A stretch of 64,000 nt of DNA from an uncultured Trichococcus sp. (GTDB taxonomy: Bacteria; Bacillota; Bacilli; Lactobacillales; Aerococcaceae), in NCBI RefSeq assembly GCF_963667775.1, contig NZ_OY764015.1, positions 1,009,168-1,073,167 of the forward strand, in the 5' to 3' direction. A program made the translations under genes and the position numbers. This document shows positions 34,931 through 43,670 of this stretch, in pieces; the first letter of the stretch is position 1, and each line of letters opens with the position of its first letter. The notes beneath the pieces were generated by a model that searched no databases, was not told the DNA's origin, and saw only the letters and a list, made by a program, of their open reading frames with translations.

Positions 34931-36061
34931 CTACAGATGTTTCGTATCCCATAATGGCAACTGAATGTTCTCGTAATGGATCGGGTCAAGCTGCGTTACG
35001 GTGATCCCCAACAAACGCACGTGCCGTTCTATCGTGCCGTGCTCCAACCAAAGTTCCCAGGCATGATAGGAAATATCCTCCGCTTGGGAAAAATGATCGA
35101 TATGGGTTTTCCTTCTGGTTATGGTATCGAAATCGGCATACCGTATTTTCAATACAATCGAGCGACCGTGCAGTTTACTGTTGTGCAACGCTCCTTGCAC
35201 ACCCAGAGCGATTTGTTTCAGTTCCAATCTGACCTGCTCCTCATCAGTCAGAAAGACCGCAAAGGTATGTTCTTTCCCGATCGATTTCCTTTCCCTTTCA
35301 GGCTCCACAGCTCTGTTGTCGATGCCTCGGATCCGTTGATAGAGGACATAGCCATGCTTGCCGAATTGTGAAAGCAATTCACTCTGATCAAATAGATAAA
35401 GATCCTCTCCGGAATGGATACCCAACATTTTCATCTTTTCGACGGTCTTCTTGCCGACACCATAAAACTTTTCGATAGGCAGCTCCCTCAAAAAGCGGGC
35501 TGCATCGTTTGGTGTAATCACAGTCATGCCAGCCGGTTTCCGGAAGTCGGAAGCAATCTTTGCGATGAATTTGTTGTAGGAAACACCGGCCGAGCAGGTA
35601 AGGCCGGTCTCCTGCCAGACTTCTCTTTGAATTCTTCGGGCAATCACGGTCGCACTCGACAGATTCTGCTTATTCTTGGTGACATCCAGATAGGCTTCGT
35701 CCAGCGACAAAGGCTCTATCAAATCGGTGTAGCGCCCGAATATTCTCCTGATTTGTCGGGAAACGGTCTTGTAATGGCTCATCCGCGGAGGAATGAAGAT
35801 GGCTTCCGGGCAGAGTTCAAATGCCTTTTGCGCACTCATCGCCGAGTGGATGCCGAATTTCCTGGCTGCATAATTGGCGGTGGTCACAACACCTTTGCGA
35901 CCGGTATCTCTTGGATGATTCGCGATGACGATCGGTTTGCCACGATACTCCGGGTAATCCCTCTCCTCGATTGAAGCGTAGAAAGCATCCATATCCACGT
36001 GGATAATTTTTCTGCTTTTATCATTTTCGGGTTCCTTAAAGGTCAAGATCCCAATCTGCAT
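34931..36061 (-). CDS. dinB: DNA polymerase IV (Y family)
   Basis: Translesion polymerase of 376 residues. The catalytic carboxylates are in [19 protein letters not shown] and [25 protein letters not shown] is the fingers segment and a helix-hairpin-helix thumb follows ([20 protein letters not shown]). The C-terminal little-finger domain ends in [10 protein letters not shown], which contains a plausible beta-clamp-binding QLPLW peptide. Ribosome site GAGGAG precedes the ATG. It sits between a metal regulator and a ZIP transporter, 25 and 43 bases away. No LexA/DinR box was seen. Confidence 0.96.
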   Translation of the reverse strand: MQIGILTFKEPENDKSRKIIHVDMDAFYASIEERDYPEYRGKPIVIANHPRDTGRKGVVTTANYAARKFGIHSAMSAQKAFELCPEAIFIPPRMSHYKTVSRQIRRIFGRYTDLIEPLSLDEAYLDVTKNKQNLSSATVIARRIQREVWQETGLTCSAGVSYNKFIAKIASDFRKPAGMTVITPNDAARFLRELPIEKFYGVGKKTVEKMKMLGIHSGEDLYLFDQSELLSQFGKHGYVLYQRIRGIDNRAVEPERERKSIGKEHTFAVFLTDEEQVRLELKQIALGVQGALHNSKLHGRSIVLKIRYADFDTITRRKTHIDHFSQAEDISYHAWELWLEHGTIERHVRLLGITVTQLDPIHYENIQLPLWDTKHL

Positions 36062-36086
36062 ACTTTTCTCCTCGTTCTAAACAGAT

Positions 36087-36731
36087 TCATTGCACATAAA
36101 TTTTACTTGCCGCTTTGAAGCTGATTTGGTAAGTTTGGTGATTTTGCGCCTCAAAAGTATACGGGCCTTCGTACGGCTCCACTTTTGTCAAAAGGTACGG
36201 CACATTTAACTTCACGTCCTTGTTTAGCAGGTACGCCAGAAATTCCTGATCGTCATCAACCTCCCTGATGACGAAGCGGCTGCCGGCTTCCAGCTCGATC
36301 AGCAGTTTGCTTTCATAAACCTCAATCCGGCCCTCTTTGTCGGGTATCATCCCTCCATGCGGATCAAATTTAGGAAAACCTAAATAGGCGTCCAGCTTAT
36401 CGATCAAGCGATCCGAGGAGACATGCTCCAACAGTTCCGCCTCTTCATGCACTTCGTCCCAGTTAAAATCCAATTTTTCCGAAAGGAAGACTTCCCAAAG
36501 CCGGTGTTTGCGGATCAACTTATTCGCAATCAATTGGCCTTTGTCGGTGATCTGCACCCCTTGATACGGGATGTGGCTGATCAAGCCATCCTTAAGCAGT
36601 TTGACTGACATCTCGGTCACGGAAGCGGCAGATACGGATAAGGCCTTCCCAATCTGTTTATTATTGACAAGCTGTTTGTCTCCACCCAGTTCCATGATCA
36701 CTTTCAGATAATCCTCTTTGTGCGGCGTCAT
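36087..36731 (-). CDS. DtxR-family metal-dependent regulator (MntR/ScaR-like)
   Basis: A 214-residue repressor: winged HTH (residues 1-60, IGKALSVSAASVTEMSVKLL), dimerisation and metal domain (about 61-140; HRLWEVFL, EAELLEHVSS, DPHGGMIP) and a C-terminal SH3/FeoA-like domain (about 150-214). Length and domains match streptococcal SloR/ScaR/MtsR manganese regulators rather than the shorter Bacillus MntR. An operator-like palindrome lies between its promoter and ribosome site, so autoregulation is probable, and a second copy of the palindrome lies inside the gene at 36369-36384. It leads the unit with dinB and a ZIP transporter. Confidence 0.92.
   Translation of the reverse strand: MTPHKEDYLKVIMELGGDKQLVNNKQIGKALSVSAASVTEMSVKLLKDGLISHIPYQGVQITDKGQLIANKLIRKHRLWEVFLSEKLDFNWDEVHEEAELLEHVSSDRLIDKLDAYLGFPKFDPHGGMIPDKEGRIEVYESKLLIELEAGSRFVIREVDDDQEFLAYLLNKDVKLNVPYLLTKVEPYEGPYTFEAQNHQTYQISFKAASKIYVQ
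36369..36384. promoter_or_regulatory. Intragenic copy of the DtxR-type palindrome
   Basis: TTTAGG-AAAA-CCTAAA within the regulator's coding region, same 16-base span and outer arms as the leader palindrome at 36746-36761. It encodes the conserved LGFPK segment, so coding constraint may explain part of it. Confidence 0.4.
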
Positions 36732-36745
36732 GCGCTCCCTCCTTT

Positions 36746-36761
36746 TTTAGGTAAACCTAAA
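36746..36761. promoter_or_regulatory. DtxR-family operator candidate upstream of the metal regulator
   Basis: TTTAGGT-AA-ACCTAAA, perfect seven-base arms, placed between the -10 box and the ribosome site, resembling TTTAGG/CCTAAA boxes of DtxR-family repressors. Binding would block elongation or initiation. Confidence 0.7.
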
Positions 36762-36772
36762 CTCTAATTTAT

Positions 36773-36800
36773 ATTATACGACAAATGTTTTTGATTGCAA
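36773..36800 (-). promoter_or_regulatory. Promoter of the metal regulator-dinB-ZIP unit
   Basis: TTGCAA (36800-36795), 16-base spacer, TATAAT (36778-36773) on the minus strand. Confidence 0.65.
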
Positions 36801-36961
36801 GGCCAAATCCCGCAATAGTTCTTCCGCTGTCAGTATACACAACACTGATGCGTCTGTGAAAGACGGGTAGCGACAAATCGGCGGCGTTATATTGGGCAAG
36901 ATGGACAATTTCATTCGGCTCGACTAATCCTTTGGCGTATCACAGATGATTTTTGGACAAC

Positions 36962-36992
36962 AAAAAAGCCAGGAGCATGTCCCGGCTTTTTG
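36962..36992 (-). terminator. Terminator after adhE
   Basis: AAAAAGCC-A-GGA ... TCC-C-GGCTTTTT hairpin, ten bases past the adhE stop. I see nothing in the 160 bases between this and the regulator's promoter. Confidence 0.75.
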
Positions 36993-37002
36993 TTATCTAC
37001 TA

Positions 37003-39606
37003 TTAACCTTTGTAGGCTGCGTAGATGATTTCTTTCATTTCTGAAATTAGTGGTTGTTTAGGGTTAGCAGTTGTACATTGGTCTTCGAATGCCAATTCAG
37101 CTAAGCGGTCTGCATCGCGTTCAAGCATTTCTTCAGTGATGCCTTGATCACGGAAGTTCATCTTGATGCCGATGTCTTGACCTAATTTAGTGATTTCTGT
37201 TGCTAAAGCTTCAACCAATTCCTCAGTTGTGTTGCCTTTGAAACCTAAGTAGCGAGCGATTTCAGCATAGTCTTCATCTGCACGGAAGTACTCGTATTTA
37301 GCCCACATTGCATGTTTTTGAGGATCGATTGCATTGTAGCGGATGATATGCGGCAACAGGATAGCGTTTGTACGGCCGTGGATCAGATTCCATTGACCAC
37401 CAATTTTGTGTGCGATCGAGTGGGAAATACCCAAGAAAGCATTCGCGAAGGCCATACCAGCCATAGTAGAAGCATTGTGCATTTTTTCGCGTGATTCTTT
37501 GTCGCCATAGTTGTATGAATTTCTTAAGTTTTCGAATACCAGTTTGATGGCTTGTAAGCTCAATCCTTTAGTATAATCATTTGCCAATACGGAAACAAAA
37601 GATTCGATGGCATGCGTCAATACGTCCATACCGGTATCTGCAGTTACGGATTTCGGAACACTGTATACGAATTGCGCATCTACGATGGCAACATCTGGAG
37701 TCAATGCGTAATCAGCCAATGGGTATTTGATGTGTGTTTCGCTGTCTGTGATAACCGCGAATGGTGTTACTTCCGAACCAGTACCTGATGTAGTCGGGAT
37801 GCAGACAAGTTTCGCTTTTTCCATATCCTTGATCTTGTAAGTACGTTTGCGGATATCCAAGAATTTTTGTTTAGCGCCGAAGAAGTCACTTTCTGGGTGC
37901 TCATAGAACAACCACATCGCTTTGGCAGCATCCATTGGAGAACCCCCACCGATTGCGATGATTGTATCCGGTTGGAAGTCGCGCATTTTTTCAGTACCAC
38001 GGTTTACAGTGTTTGTTGTCGGGTTAGGCTCAACATCCGAGAAGATTGCGTAAGATACTTTGTTGTTGCGTTGCTTCAATTGTTCGATGACTACATCCAC
38101 ATAGCCGAATTTGACCATGCCATCATCGCAGACGATGAAGACTCTTTCGACATCTTTCATATCGCGTAAGTATCTAACTGAATTTTCTTCGAAGTAAACC
38201 TTCTCTGGCAATTTAATCCACTGCATATTATTTCTCCTTTTAGCAACAGTTTTCACGTTCAATAAATCAAATGCAGAAACATTATGAGAAACTGAGTTTC
38301 TGCCGTAAGATCCGCAACCCAAAGTCATTGAAGGGATATTGTTGTTGTACAGGTCACCGATACCACCTTGTGTTGATGGAGAATTTATAAGAATACGGCA
38401 AGCTTTCATTTCTTTACCGAATTGTTCAACCAATTCGTCGCGGCGTGTATGGATTGATGCAGAATGTCCTAACCCATCCAAATCAAGCATCTGTTTGCAT
38501 AATTCAAAACCATTTTCAGTAGAAGTTGCTTTCATCATTGCAAGAACTGGTGATAATTTTTCTCTTGAAAGCGGGTATTCTGCCCCAACGCCTTCTAATT
38601 CAACAACCAACATTTTTGTTTTTTCAGAAACTTTTAACCCAGCCAATTCAGCAATCTTAAGAGCATGCATACCGACAACATTTGGTCTGACGCCTGTTTT
38701 GTTGTCATTCATCATAACATCTTCTAATTGCTTCAATTCTTCAGGTTTTACGAAATAAACATTATGTTTTTGGAATTCTTTTTTGACTTCATCATAGATT
38801 TCGCTATCAACGATTGCGCCTTGCTCTGAAGCACAGATCATACCGTTATCGAATGTTTTTGAAAGGATGATGTCGTTTACAGCACGTTTGATGTTTGCTG
38901 ATTTTTCGATGTAAGCTGGAACGTTACCAGGCCCAACACCCAATGCTGGTTTACCTGTAGAATAAGCAGCTTTTACCATTGCAGCTCCACCGGTAGCCAA
39001 TACGACAGCCACTTCTGGATGGTTGATCAATTCAGTAGTTTTTTCCATGGATACACCATCTACCCATTGGATACAATCAGCTGGAGCGCCCGCTTTGATT
39101 GCAGCATCATAAACAACTTTTGCGGTTGCAGCTGAACATTTTTCTGCGCTTGGGTGGAAAGAGAAGATGATCGGATTTCTTGTTTTCATACAGATCATTG
39201 CTTTGAATATAGTAGTTGAAGTAGGGTTTGTCGTCGGAACGATACCGGCCACAACACCTACAGGAGCGGCAACCTTCATGATTTGATCAACTTTGTTGTC
39301 TTCGATGATGCCGACTGTTTTATTTTTTTTGATTGAATGCCAAATATTTTCAGCTGCAAACATGTTTTTCATGGCTTTATCTTCATAAACACCACGTCCA
39401 GTTTCTTCCACTGCCATTTTCGCAAGTTGCATATGTTGCTCAAGTGCAGCCAAAGCCATTTCATGGACGATGTGATCGATTTGTTCTTGATTATAATCTT
39501 CAAACAGAGTCAAAGCTTTTTGGGCTTTTGCAGTGTAGTTGCTGATTTCTTCTTTTGCAGTCATCATGGGTTTTTTCTCCTCTAAAACTACTTTTTCTTT
39601 ACTCAT
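37003..39606 (-). CDS. adhE: Bifunctional acetaldehyde-CoA/alcohol dehydrogenase
   Basis: Fermentation enzyme of 867 residues that reduces acetyl-CoA to acetaldehyde and then to ethanol with NADH, regenerating NAD; it usually assembles into spirosome filaments. The N-terminal aldehyde dehydrogenase domain (about 15-440) has catalytic Cys258 in DNGMICASEQ. The C-terminal iron alcohol dehydrogenase domain (from about 460) has IAIGGGSPMDAAKAMW, PTTSGTGSEVTPFAVI and the metal-binding His residues in HAIESFVS and GISHSIAHKIGG. Ribosome site AGGAGG precedes the ATG. A strong promoter with an upstream Rex-like site indicates redox control. Confidence 0.98.
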   Translation of the reverse strand: MSKEKVVLEEKKPMMTAKEEISNYTAKAQKALTLFEDYNQEQIDHIVHEMALAALEQHMQLAKMAVEETGRGVYEDKAMKNMFAAENIWHSIKKNKTVGIIEDNKVDQIMKVAAPVGVVAGIVPTTNPTSTTIFKAMICMKTRNPIIFSFHPSAEKCSAATAKVVYDAAIKAGAPADCIQWVDGVSMEKTTELINHPEVAVVLATGGAAMVKAAYSTGKPALGVGPGNVPAYIEKSANIKRAVNDIILSKTFDNGMICASEQGAIVDSEIYDEVKKEFQKHNVYFVKPEELKQLEDVMMNDNKTGVRPNVVGMHALKIAELAGLKVSEKTKMLVVELEGVGAEYPLSREKLSPVLAMMKATSTENGFELCKQMLDLDGLGHSASIHTRRDELVEQFGKEMKACRILINSPSTQGGIGDLYNNNIPSMTLGCGSYGRNSVSHNVSAFDLLNVKTVAKRRNNMQWIKLPEKVYFEENSVRYLRDMKDVERVFIVCDDGMVKFGYVDVVIEQLKQRNNKVSYAIFSDVEPNPTTNTVNRGTEKMRDFQPDTIIAIGGGSPMDAAKAMWLFYEHPESDFFGAKQKFLDIRKRTYKIKDMEKAKLVCIPTTSGTGSEVTPFAVITDSETHIKYPLADYALTPDVAIVDAQFVYSVPKSVTADTGMDVLTHAIESFVSVLANDYTKGLSLQAIKLVFENLRNSYNYGDKESREKMHNASTMAGMAFANAFLGISHSIAHKIGGQWNLIHGRTNAILLPHIIRYNAIDPQKHAMWAKYEYFRADEDYAEIARYLGFKGNTTEELVEALATEITKLGQDIGIKMNFRDQGITEEMLERDADRLAELAFEDQCTTANPKQPLISEMKEIIYAAYKG

Positions 39607-39649
39607 GTGAGATCCTCCTAAAAATATATGTTATCCTTTTCACATGCTT

Positions 39650-39678
39650 ATTATATTTCATGGAATTTCGTTTGTAAA
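39650..39678 (-). promoter_or_regulatory. Promoter of adhE
   Basis: TTTACA (39678-39673), 17-base spacer, perfect TATAAT (39655-39650), 44 bases before the ATG. Confidence 0.75.
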
Positions 39679-39686
39679 GCAAATGA

Positions 39687-39704
39687 ATGTGATTTTTTTC
39701 ACGT
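39687..39704. promoter_or_regulatory. Candidate Rex operator of adhE
   Basis: ATGTGA-TTTTTT-TCACGT has the six-base arms and six-base AT-rich centre of the Rex consensus TTGTGA-N6-TCACAA, with imperfect outer bases. It lies just upstream of the -35 box. A further half site TTGTGA with AT-rich follow-on lies at about 39805. Rex senses the NADH/NAD ratio and commonly represses adhE. Confidence 0.6.
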
Positions 39705-39870
39705 ATACCTCAAACAAACTTTGTAAGCGTGTTCAAAGACTTTCGTTGACTCTCTAGGTTTTCACAAATAGTTTATGTAACCAGTCTATTTTTCAACCTT
39801 TTGATTGTGAAATAATTATCATTGTTCGGAATCCATCCAGAAAAAAAGTTTTTTGGGAAAAATTTCTGGA

Positions 39871-39900
39871 CAAAAAAACAAAGGGACGCGAATCGTCCCT
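39871..39900 (-). terminator. Terminator-like hairpin in the adhE-comN gap
   Basis: Minus strand AGGGACG-ATTCG-CGTCCCT followed by TTGTTTTTTTG. Confidence 0.6.
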
Positions 39901-39926
39901 AGAGAGGCCGATTCTTGCTTTTTAAA

Positions 39927-39954
39927 GAAAAAAGGAGCGAATTTATTCGCATCC
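39927..39954 (-). terminator. Second terminator-like hairpin in the adhE-comN gap
   Basis: Minus strand GGA-T-GCGAAT-AA-ATTCGC-TCC followed by TTTTTTC. With the hairpins at 39871 and 40104 it gives three tandem stop signals after comN. Confidence 0.6.
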
Positions 39955-40103
39955 CATTTATCGAATCCACCTGACCGTGCATTAACTCTGCTCATTTCAG
40001 CGGAAAAATTATTCCACCTGATTTAAAGGGCTTAAACCGTCCCACTTTGATGATGTCCACAAAATTTGATTTCCAACCTCACAAACCGTGTTCCACATTC
40101 ATC

Positions 40104-40161
40104 CTGTTTCTACGCAAAAAGTGCAATACTCTGAAGTATTGCACTTTTCGCGTAGAAACAG
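40104..40161. terminator. Very long hairpin abutting the comN stop codon
   Basis: Arms of 27 bases (40104-40130 and 40135-40161) with one mismatch around CTGA. The inner part (GTGCAATACT with flanking A/T runs) looks like a normal terminator; the outer ten bases CTGTTTCTAC / GTAGAAACAG extend the stem. It begins at the base after the comN stop. Confidence 0.75.
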
Positions 40162-40443
40162 TCATAGGAAATCATCAAAATTAATTTCATCCAACGAAGA
40201 TACCTTATAGACTTGCGCTTCCAAAGCGACAAAGTCGAAATAGTGGTTAACCGTTGTTTTCATGATATCACGGATTTGCTGATAATAATGTGGAGGGACA
40301 GTATGTTTCCAAGAAAATTCCTTGAAATAGCGATGGATATCATCAACTTGGATGCTCTCGTAACCTAATTGATTAAACTCGGCTGCCTTAAGCTTGAACC
40401 AAGGCTCCAATTGATCATATTGCTTCTCTGTTATATCCGACAA
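40162..40443 (-). CDS. comN: ComN-like post-transcriptional regulator
   Basis: A 93-residue cytoplasmic protein of the Post_transc_reg family, in Bacillus a regulator of comE mRNA that also interacts with DivIVA. Features seen: EPWFKLKAAEFNQLGYESI and the segment LFKEFSW-type HRYFKEFSWKHTVPPHYYQQ with an Ile/Met helix after it, ending in an acidic tail. The start is TTG at 40443, seven bases after GGGGGG; a TTG at 40470 lacks a site. It follows yajC by 33 bases on the same strand. Assignment rests on motif memory and the yajC-tgt context. Confidence 0.75.
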   Translation of the reverse strand: MSDITEKQYDQLEPWFKLKAAEFNQLGYESIQVDDIHRYFKEFSWKHTVPPHYYQQIRDIMKTTVNHYFDFVALEAQVYKVSSLDEINFDDFL

Positions 40444-40476
40444 TCGCCGTCCCCCCTTCCGATGAATCAAATCATT

Positions 40477-40824
40477 TTACTCTTCGCTAGCGCCTTCTTG
40501 CGTCTGCTCGGATTCGGTTGCTGCATAATCTTCAACAATCGCATCATCAGTTGTGATTGTGGCAACCTTTGAAATACGTGAAATAGCACGTTTTTCAAAA
40601 GTCAGGAAGATTCCTTCGCAATCCAATACGACTGTGTTATCTGCCGAATTGATTTCTTCGACAATTCCGTGCAAACCGCCGATGGTCACTACTTTATCCC
40701 CTGGTTTGATTTGACTCAGCATATCTTGCGTTTTTTGCGCTTGTTTCTTTTGTGGTCTGATCAGGATGAAATACATTACACCGAACAACACCCCATAAAA
40801 GGCTATCATGATTACTGTATCCAA
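40477..40824 (-). CDS. yajC: Preprotein translocase subunit YajC
   Basis: Single-span accessory subunit of the Sec translocon, 115 residues. The membrane helix is MIAFYGVLFGVMYFILIRP (residues of about 5-24), directly followed by the signature RPQKKQAQKTQDMLSQIKPGDKVVTIGG and a C-terminal acidic tail rich in Glu and Thr. The start is TTG at 40824, seven bases after GGAGGG; the open frame continues upstream without a site. It lies between tgt and comN, the usual tgt-yajC order. Confidence 0.94.
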   Translation of the reverse strand: MDTVIMIAFYGVLFGVMYFILIRPQKKQAQKTQDMLSQIKPGDKVVTIGGLHGIVEEINSADNTVVLDCEGIFLTFEKRAISRISKVATITTDDAIVEDYAATESEQTQEGASEE

Positions 40825-40902
40825 TACATTTCCCTCCATCTGTGGATTATTTATACCTACCATCCACTTTACCAAACTTTAAGTTAGACTACCACCCAAA
40901 AC

Positions 40903-42081
<1,179 letters not shown>

Positions 42082-42083
42082 TC

Positions 42084-42092
42084 AGTATACCA
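42084..42092 (-). promoter_or_regulatory. Extended -10 promoter of tgt
   Basis: TGG-TATACT on the minus strand with no clear -35 box. No preQ1 riboswitch is evident in the 36-base leader. Confidence 0.45.
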
Positions 42093-42124
42093 CAGTCGCA
42101 CACTATTTTCTTGTGTTCACTATT

Positions 42125-42162
42125 AAAAAATGCAATCCGAATATTTCGGACCGCATTTTTTT
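42125..42162 (-). terminator. Terminator after the TIM-barrel isomerase gene
   Basis: AAAAAATGC-AA-TCCGAA ... TTCGGA-CC-GCATTTTTT imperfect hairpin with a T run, about 75 bases past the stop. The intervening bases hold no feature I recognise. Confidence 0.6.
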
Positions 42163-42239
42163 ATTGCTTATTCTGATCGACTTGGGGATGACTGTCAGGC
42201 ACACTTTGAAGCGCCTCATAAACTTATCCATGAAGCCAT

Positions 42240-42995
42240 TCACCAAGAGCGGATCTTTTTGTGATCAGCACTGATGGTTTCAGTTACTTCTTCGCCGACG
42301 CCGCATGGATATTCGATGCTGGCCGGCACAGACTCCGGGAACACCGACAACAGACGGCGCATATCCACCAAGCCGGATTCCAGGCCGGATAAAACAATAC
42401 CTTCGTCCGTTTTGGCAACGTTCTTGATGTGGATGTAGTTCACGGCTTCGCGCATTTCCTTTGCCGCAACGAACGGATCGCTGTCGATATATACGAAATT
42501 ACCCGTGTCAAAAGTCAGTCCGATGTCCAAAGAGGCTTTGCGGGCTTCAGCAATAAAACCCATCAGGACAACGGGGCTGCCCTTCTCTGCGCTCTGATCA
42601 TTTTCGATCGTCAAACGGACAGAGAATGCCGTCAGCAATTCCCTTAATTCTTCAGCAATCTGTGAAGTGATCCCCCGGAATTCACCTAATGTCACTTTCA
42701 ACTGGACTGCGTTCAATAAGGTGGCTTCCTCAAAATAGCTGCCTAACTGTTCATTCAACGCACCTGCCGTAAAAAGTTCCGCCGGTACGGAATAGAATAC
42801 CTTCAAGCCAAAATCCGAGGCTTGCTTGGCTATTTCCTGCATTTCCGTTTTGCCGGAGAGGATGTATTCTCTTCTGATTTCCACAATCGGGAAGCCCATT
42901 TCCTTGATTTCCTTCAGTATTTCCTTTTGTTCCACTTTATGGTCCGCAGATCTGTGCATATACGCCAAAGTGTTCAATCCTATTTCTCTGGGCAT
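42240..42995 (-). CDS. Sugar phosphate isomerase/epimerase-like TIM barrel protein
   Basis: A 251-residue protein of the AP-endonuclease-2/xylose-isomerase-like fold. Metal-site residues seen are the Glu of VEIRREY, the Glu of RLTIENDQS, the Asp of TFDTGNF, the His of YIHIKNV and the final Glu of ASIEYPCG. This set is typical of sugar or inositol isomerases and epimerases; the substrate cannot be told. Ribosome site GAAGGAGAC precedes the ATG. It lies 21 bases after the gene at 43017, so it is probably the last gene of the nfeD-floA unit. Confidence 0.8.
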   Translation of the reverse strand: MPREIGLNTLAYMHRSADHKVEQKEILKEIKEMGFPIVEIRREYILSGKTEMQEIAKQASDFGLKVFYSVPAELFTAGALNEQLGSYFEEATLLNAVQLKVTLGEFRGITSQIAEELRELLTAFSVRLTIENDQSAEKGSPVVLMGFIAEARKASLDIGLTFDTGNFVYIDSDPFVAAKEMREAVNYIHIKNVAKTDEGIVLSGLESGLVDMRRLLSVFPESVPASIEYPCGVGEEVTETISADHKKIRSW

Positions 42996-43016
42996 CCATT
43001 TGTCTCCTTCAATTTG

Positions 43017-43670
43017 TCATTTGTGATCAAAGTCCGGCCTATCCAGTATTTCTTTGGCAATGACGGCACGCATCAATGCTTTTTGATTGGCGGAGTGTTT
43101 TTTCTTGTTCTGGATAGTGGATTTCTCCATTCTTTTGGCAGTCTTCAATTCCTTCTGATCTTCGGAAAAGAAGCTGAAGTCGTCGGCCAATCCTATGGCA
43201 GGATCCATATCATAGTCCGTAAATAACTGTTCCTCATCGGCTTCATCCGTGAGTTCCGTTCCGTTTTGTTCGCCGCCGACTTTTAGCGGTCTCGTTTGCA
43301 ACAGCAACTGCCATAAATTTTCACGGTTCACGAACAGCAGAATTCCCCTTCGCCAATTTCTGTCGGTCAAAATCCGGCTGACTTCCCGCCAATATTTTTC
43401 GGGCAGACGCTCCTGGAAAAAGCCATAGAGTTGTTCAGGTTTCATTGTCGCCATTTTATTGATCAGTCGTTTCGCATTCTCGTTTCCGGTCCCATCCAGC
43501 GACTGGCGGAATGTCTGCTGTAAGGCAGCGGCTTGGGATGCGCCCGATCTCAGTCTGGCGTTCTCCGATAGACGGTTTATCCGTTTGACTATCGAGATGA
43601 GCACGGAGAGAAAGAACACCAGGAAAAGAATCGGCAAAAGGATCGGCAAGAGAAACGCTAGGCTAGTCAT
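43017..43670 (-). CDS. Uncharacterised membrane protein downstream of floA
   Basis: I do not recognise this 217-residue protein. It has one N-terminal membrane helix (residues 4-26, [19 protein letters not shown]), a basic helical part, an alpha-helical middle with [20 protein letters not shown], a Glu/Asp-rich stretch (about 138-165) and a basic C-terminal helix. Its ATG overlaps the floA stop by four bases (ATGA), so it is translationally coupled and probably acts with the flotillin. The third gene of the Bacillus unit (yqfB) is shorter and not obviously related. Confidence 0.7.
   Translation of the reverse strand: MTSLAFLLPILLPILFLVFFLSVLISIVKRINRLSENARLRSGASQAAALQQTFRQSLDGTGNENAKRLINKMATMKPEQLYGFFQERLPEKYWREVSRILTDRNWRRGILLFVNRENLWQLLLQTRPLKVGGEQNGTELTDEADEEQLFTDYDMDPAIGLADDFSFFSEDQKELKTAKRMEKSTIQNKKKHSANQKALMRAVIAKEILDRPDFDHK

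Larger units (their letters stand above)
39819..39995 (-). other. Unresolved 58-codon frame spanning two hairpins
   Basis: From ATG 39995 the minus strand is open for 58 codons (begins MSRVNARSGGFDKWDANKFA, stop at 39821-39819). There is no ribosome site, and the frame runs straight through two terminator-like hairpins (39927-39954 and 39871-39900). I therefore do not call it a gene. It may be a chance frame in a repeated intergenic element or a small RNA region; a weak promoter TTTAAG-17-AATAAT lies just upstream on the same strand. Confidence 0.2.

Noticed and set aside
36801-36961. Possible small gene between the metal regulator and adhE
   Set aside because: No frame with a ribosome site, no promoter pair and no hairpin other than the adhE terminator.
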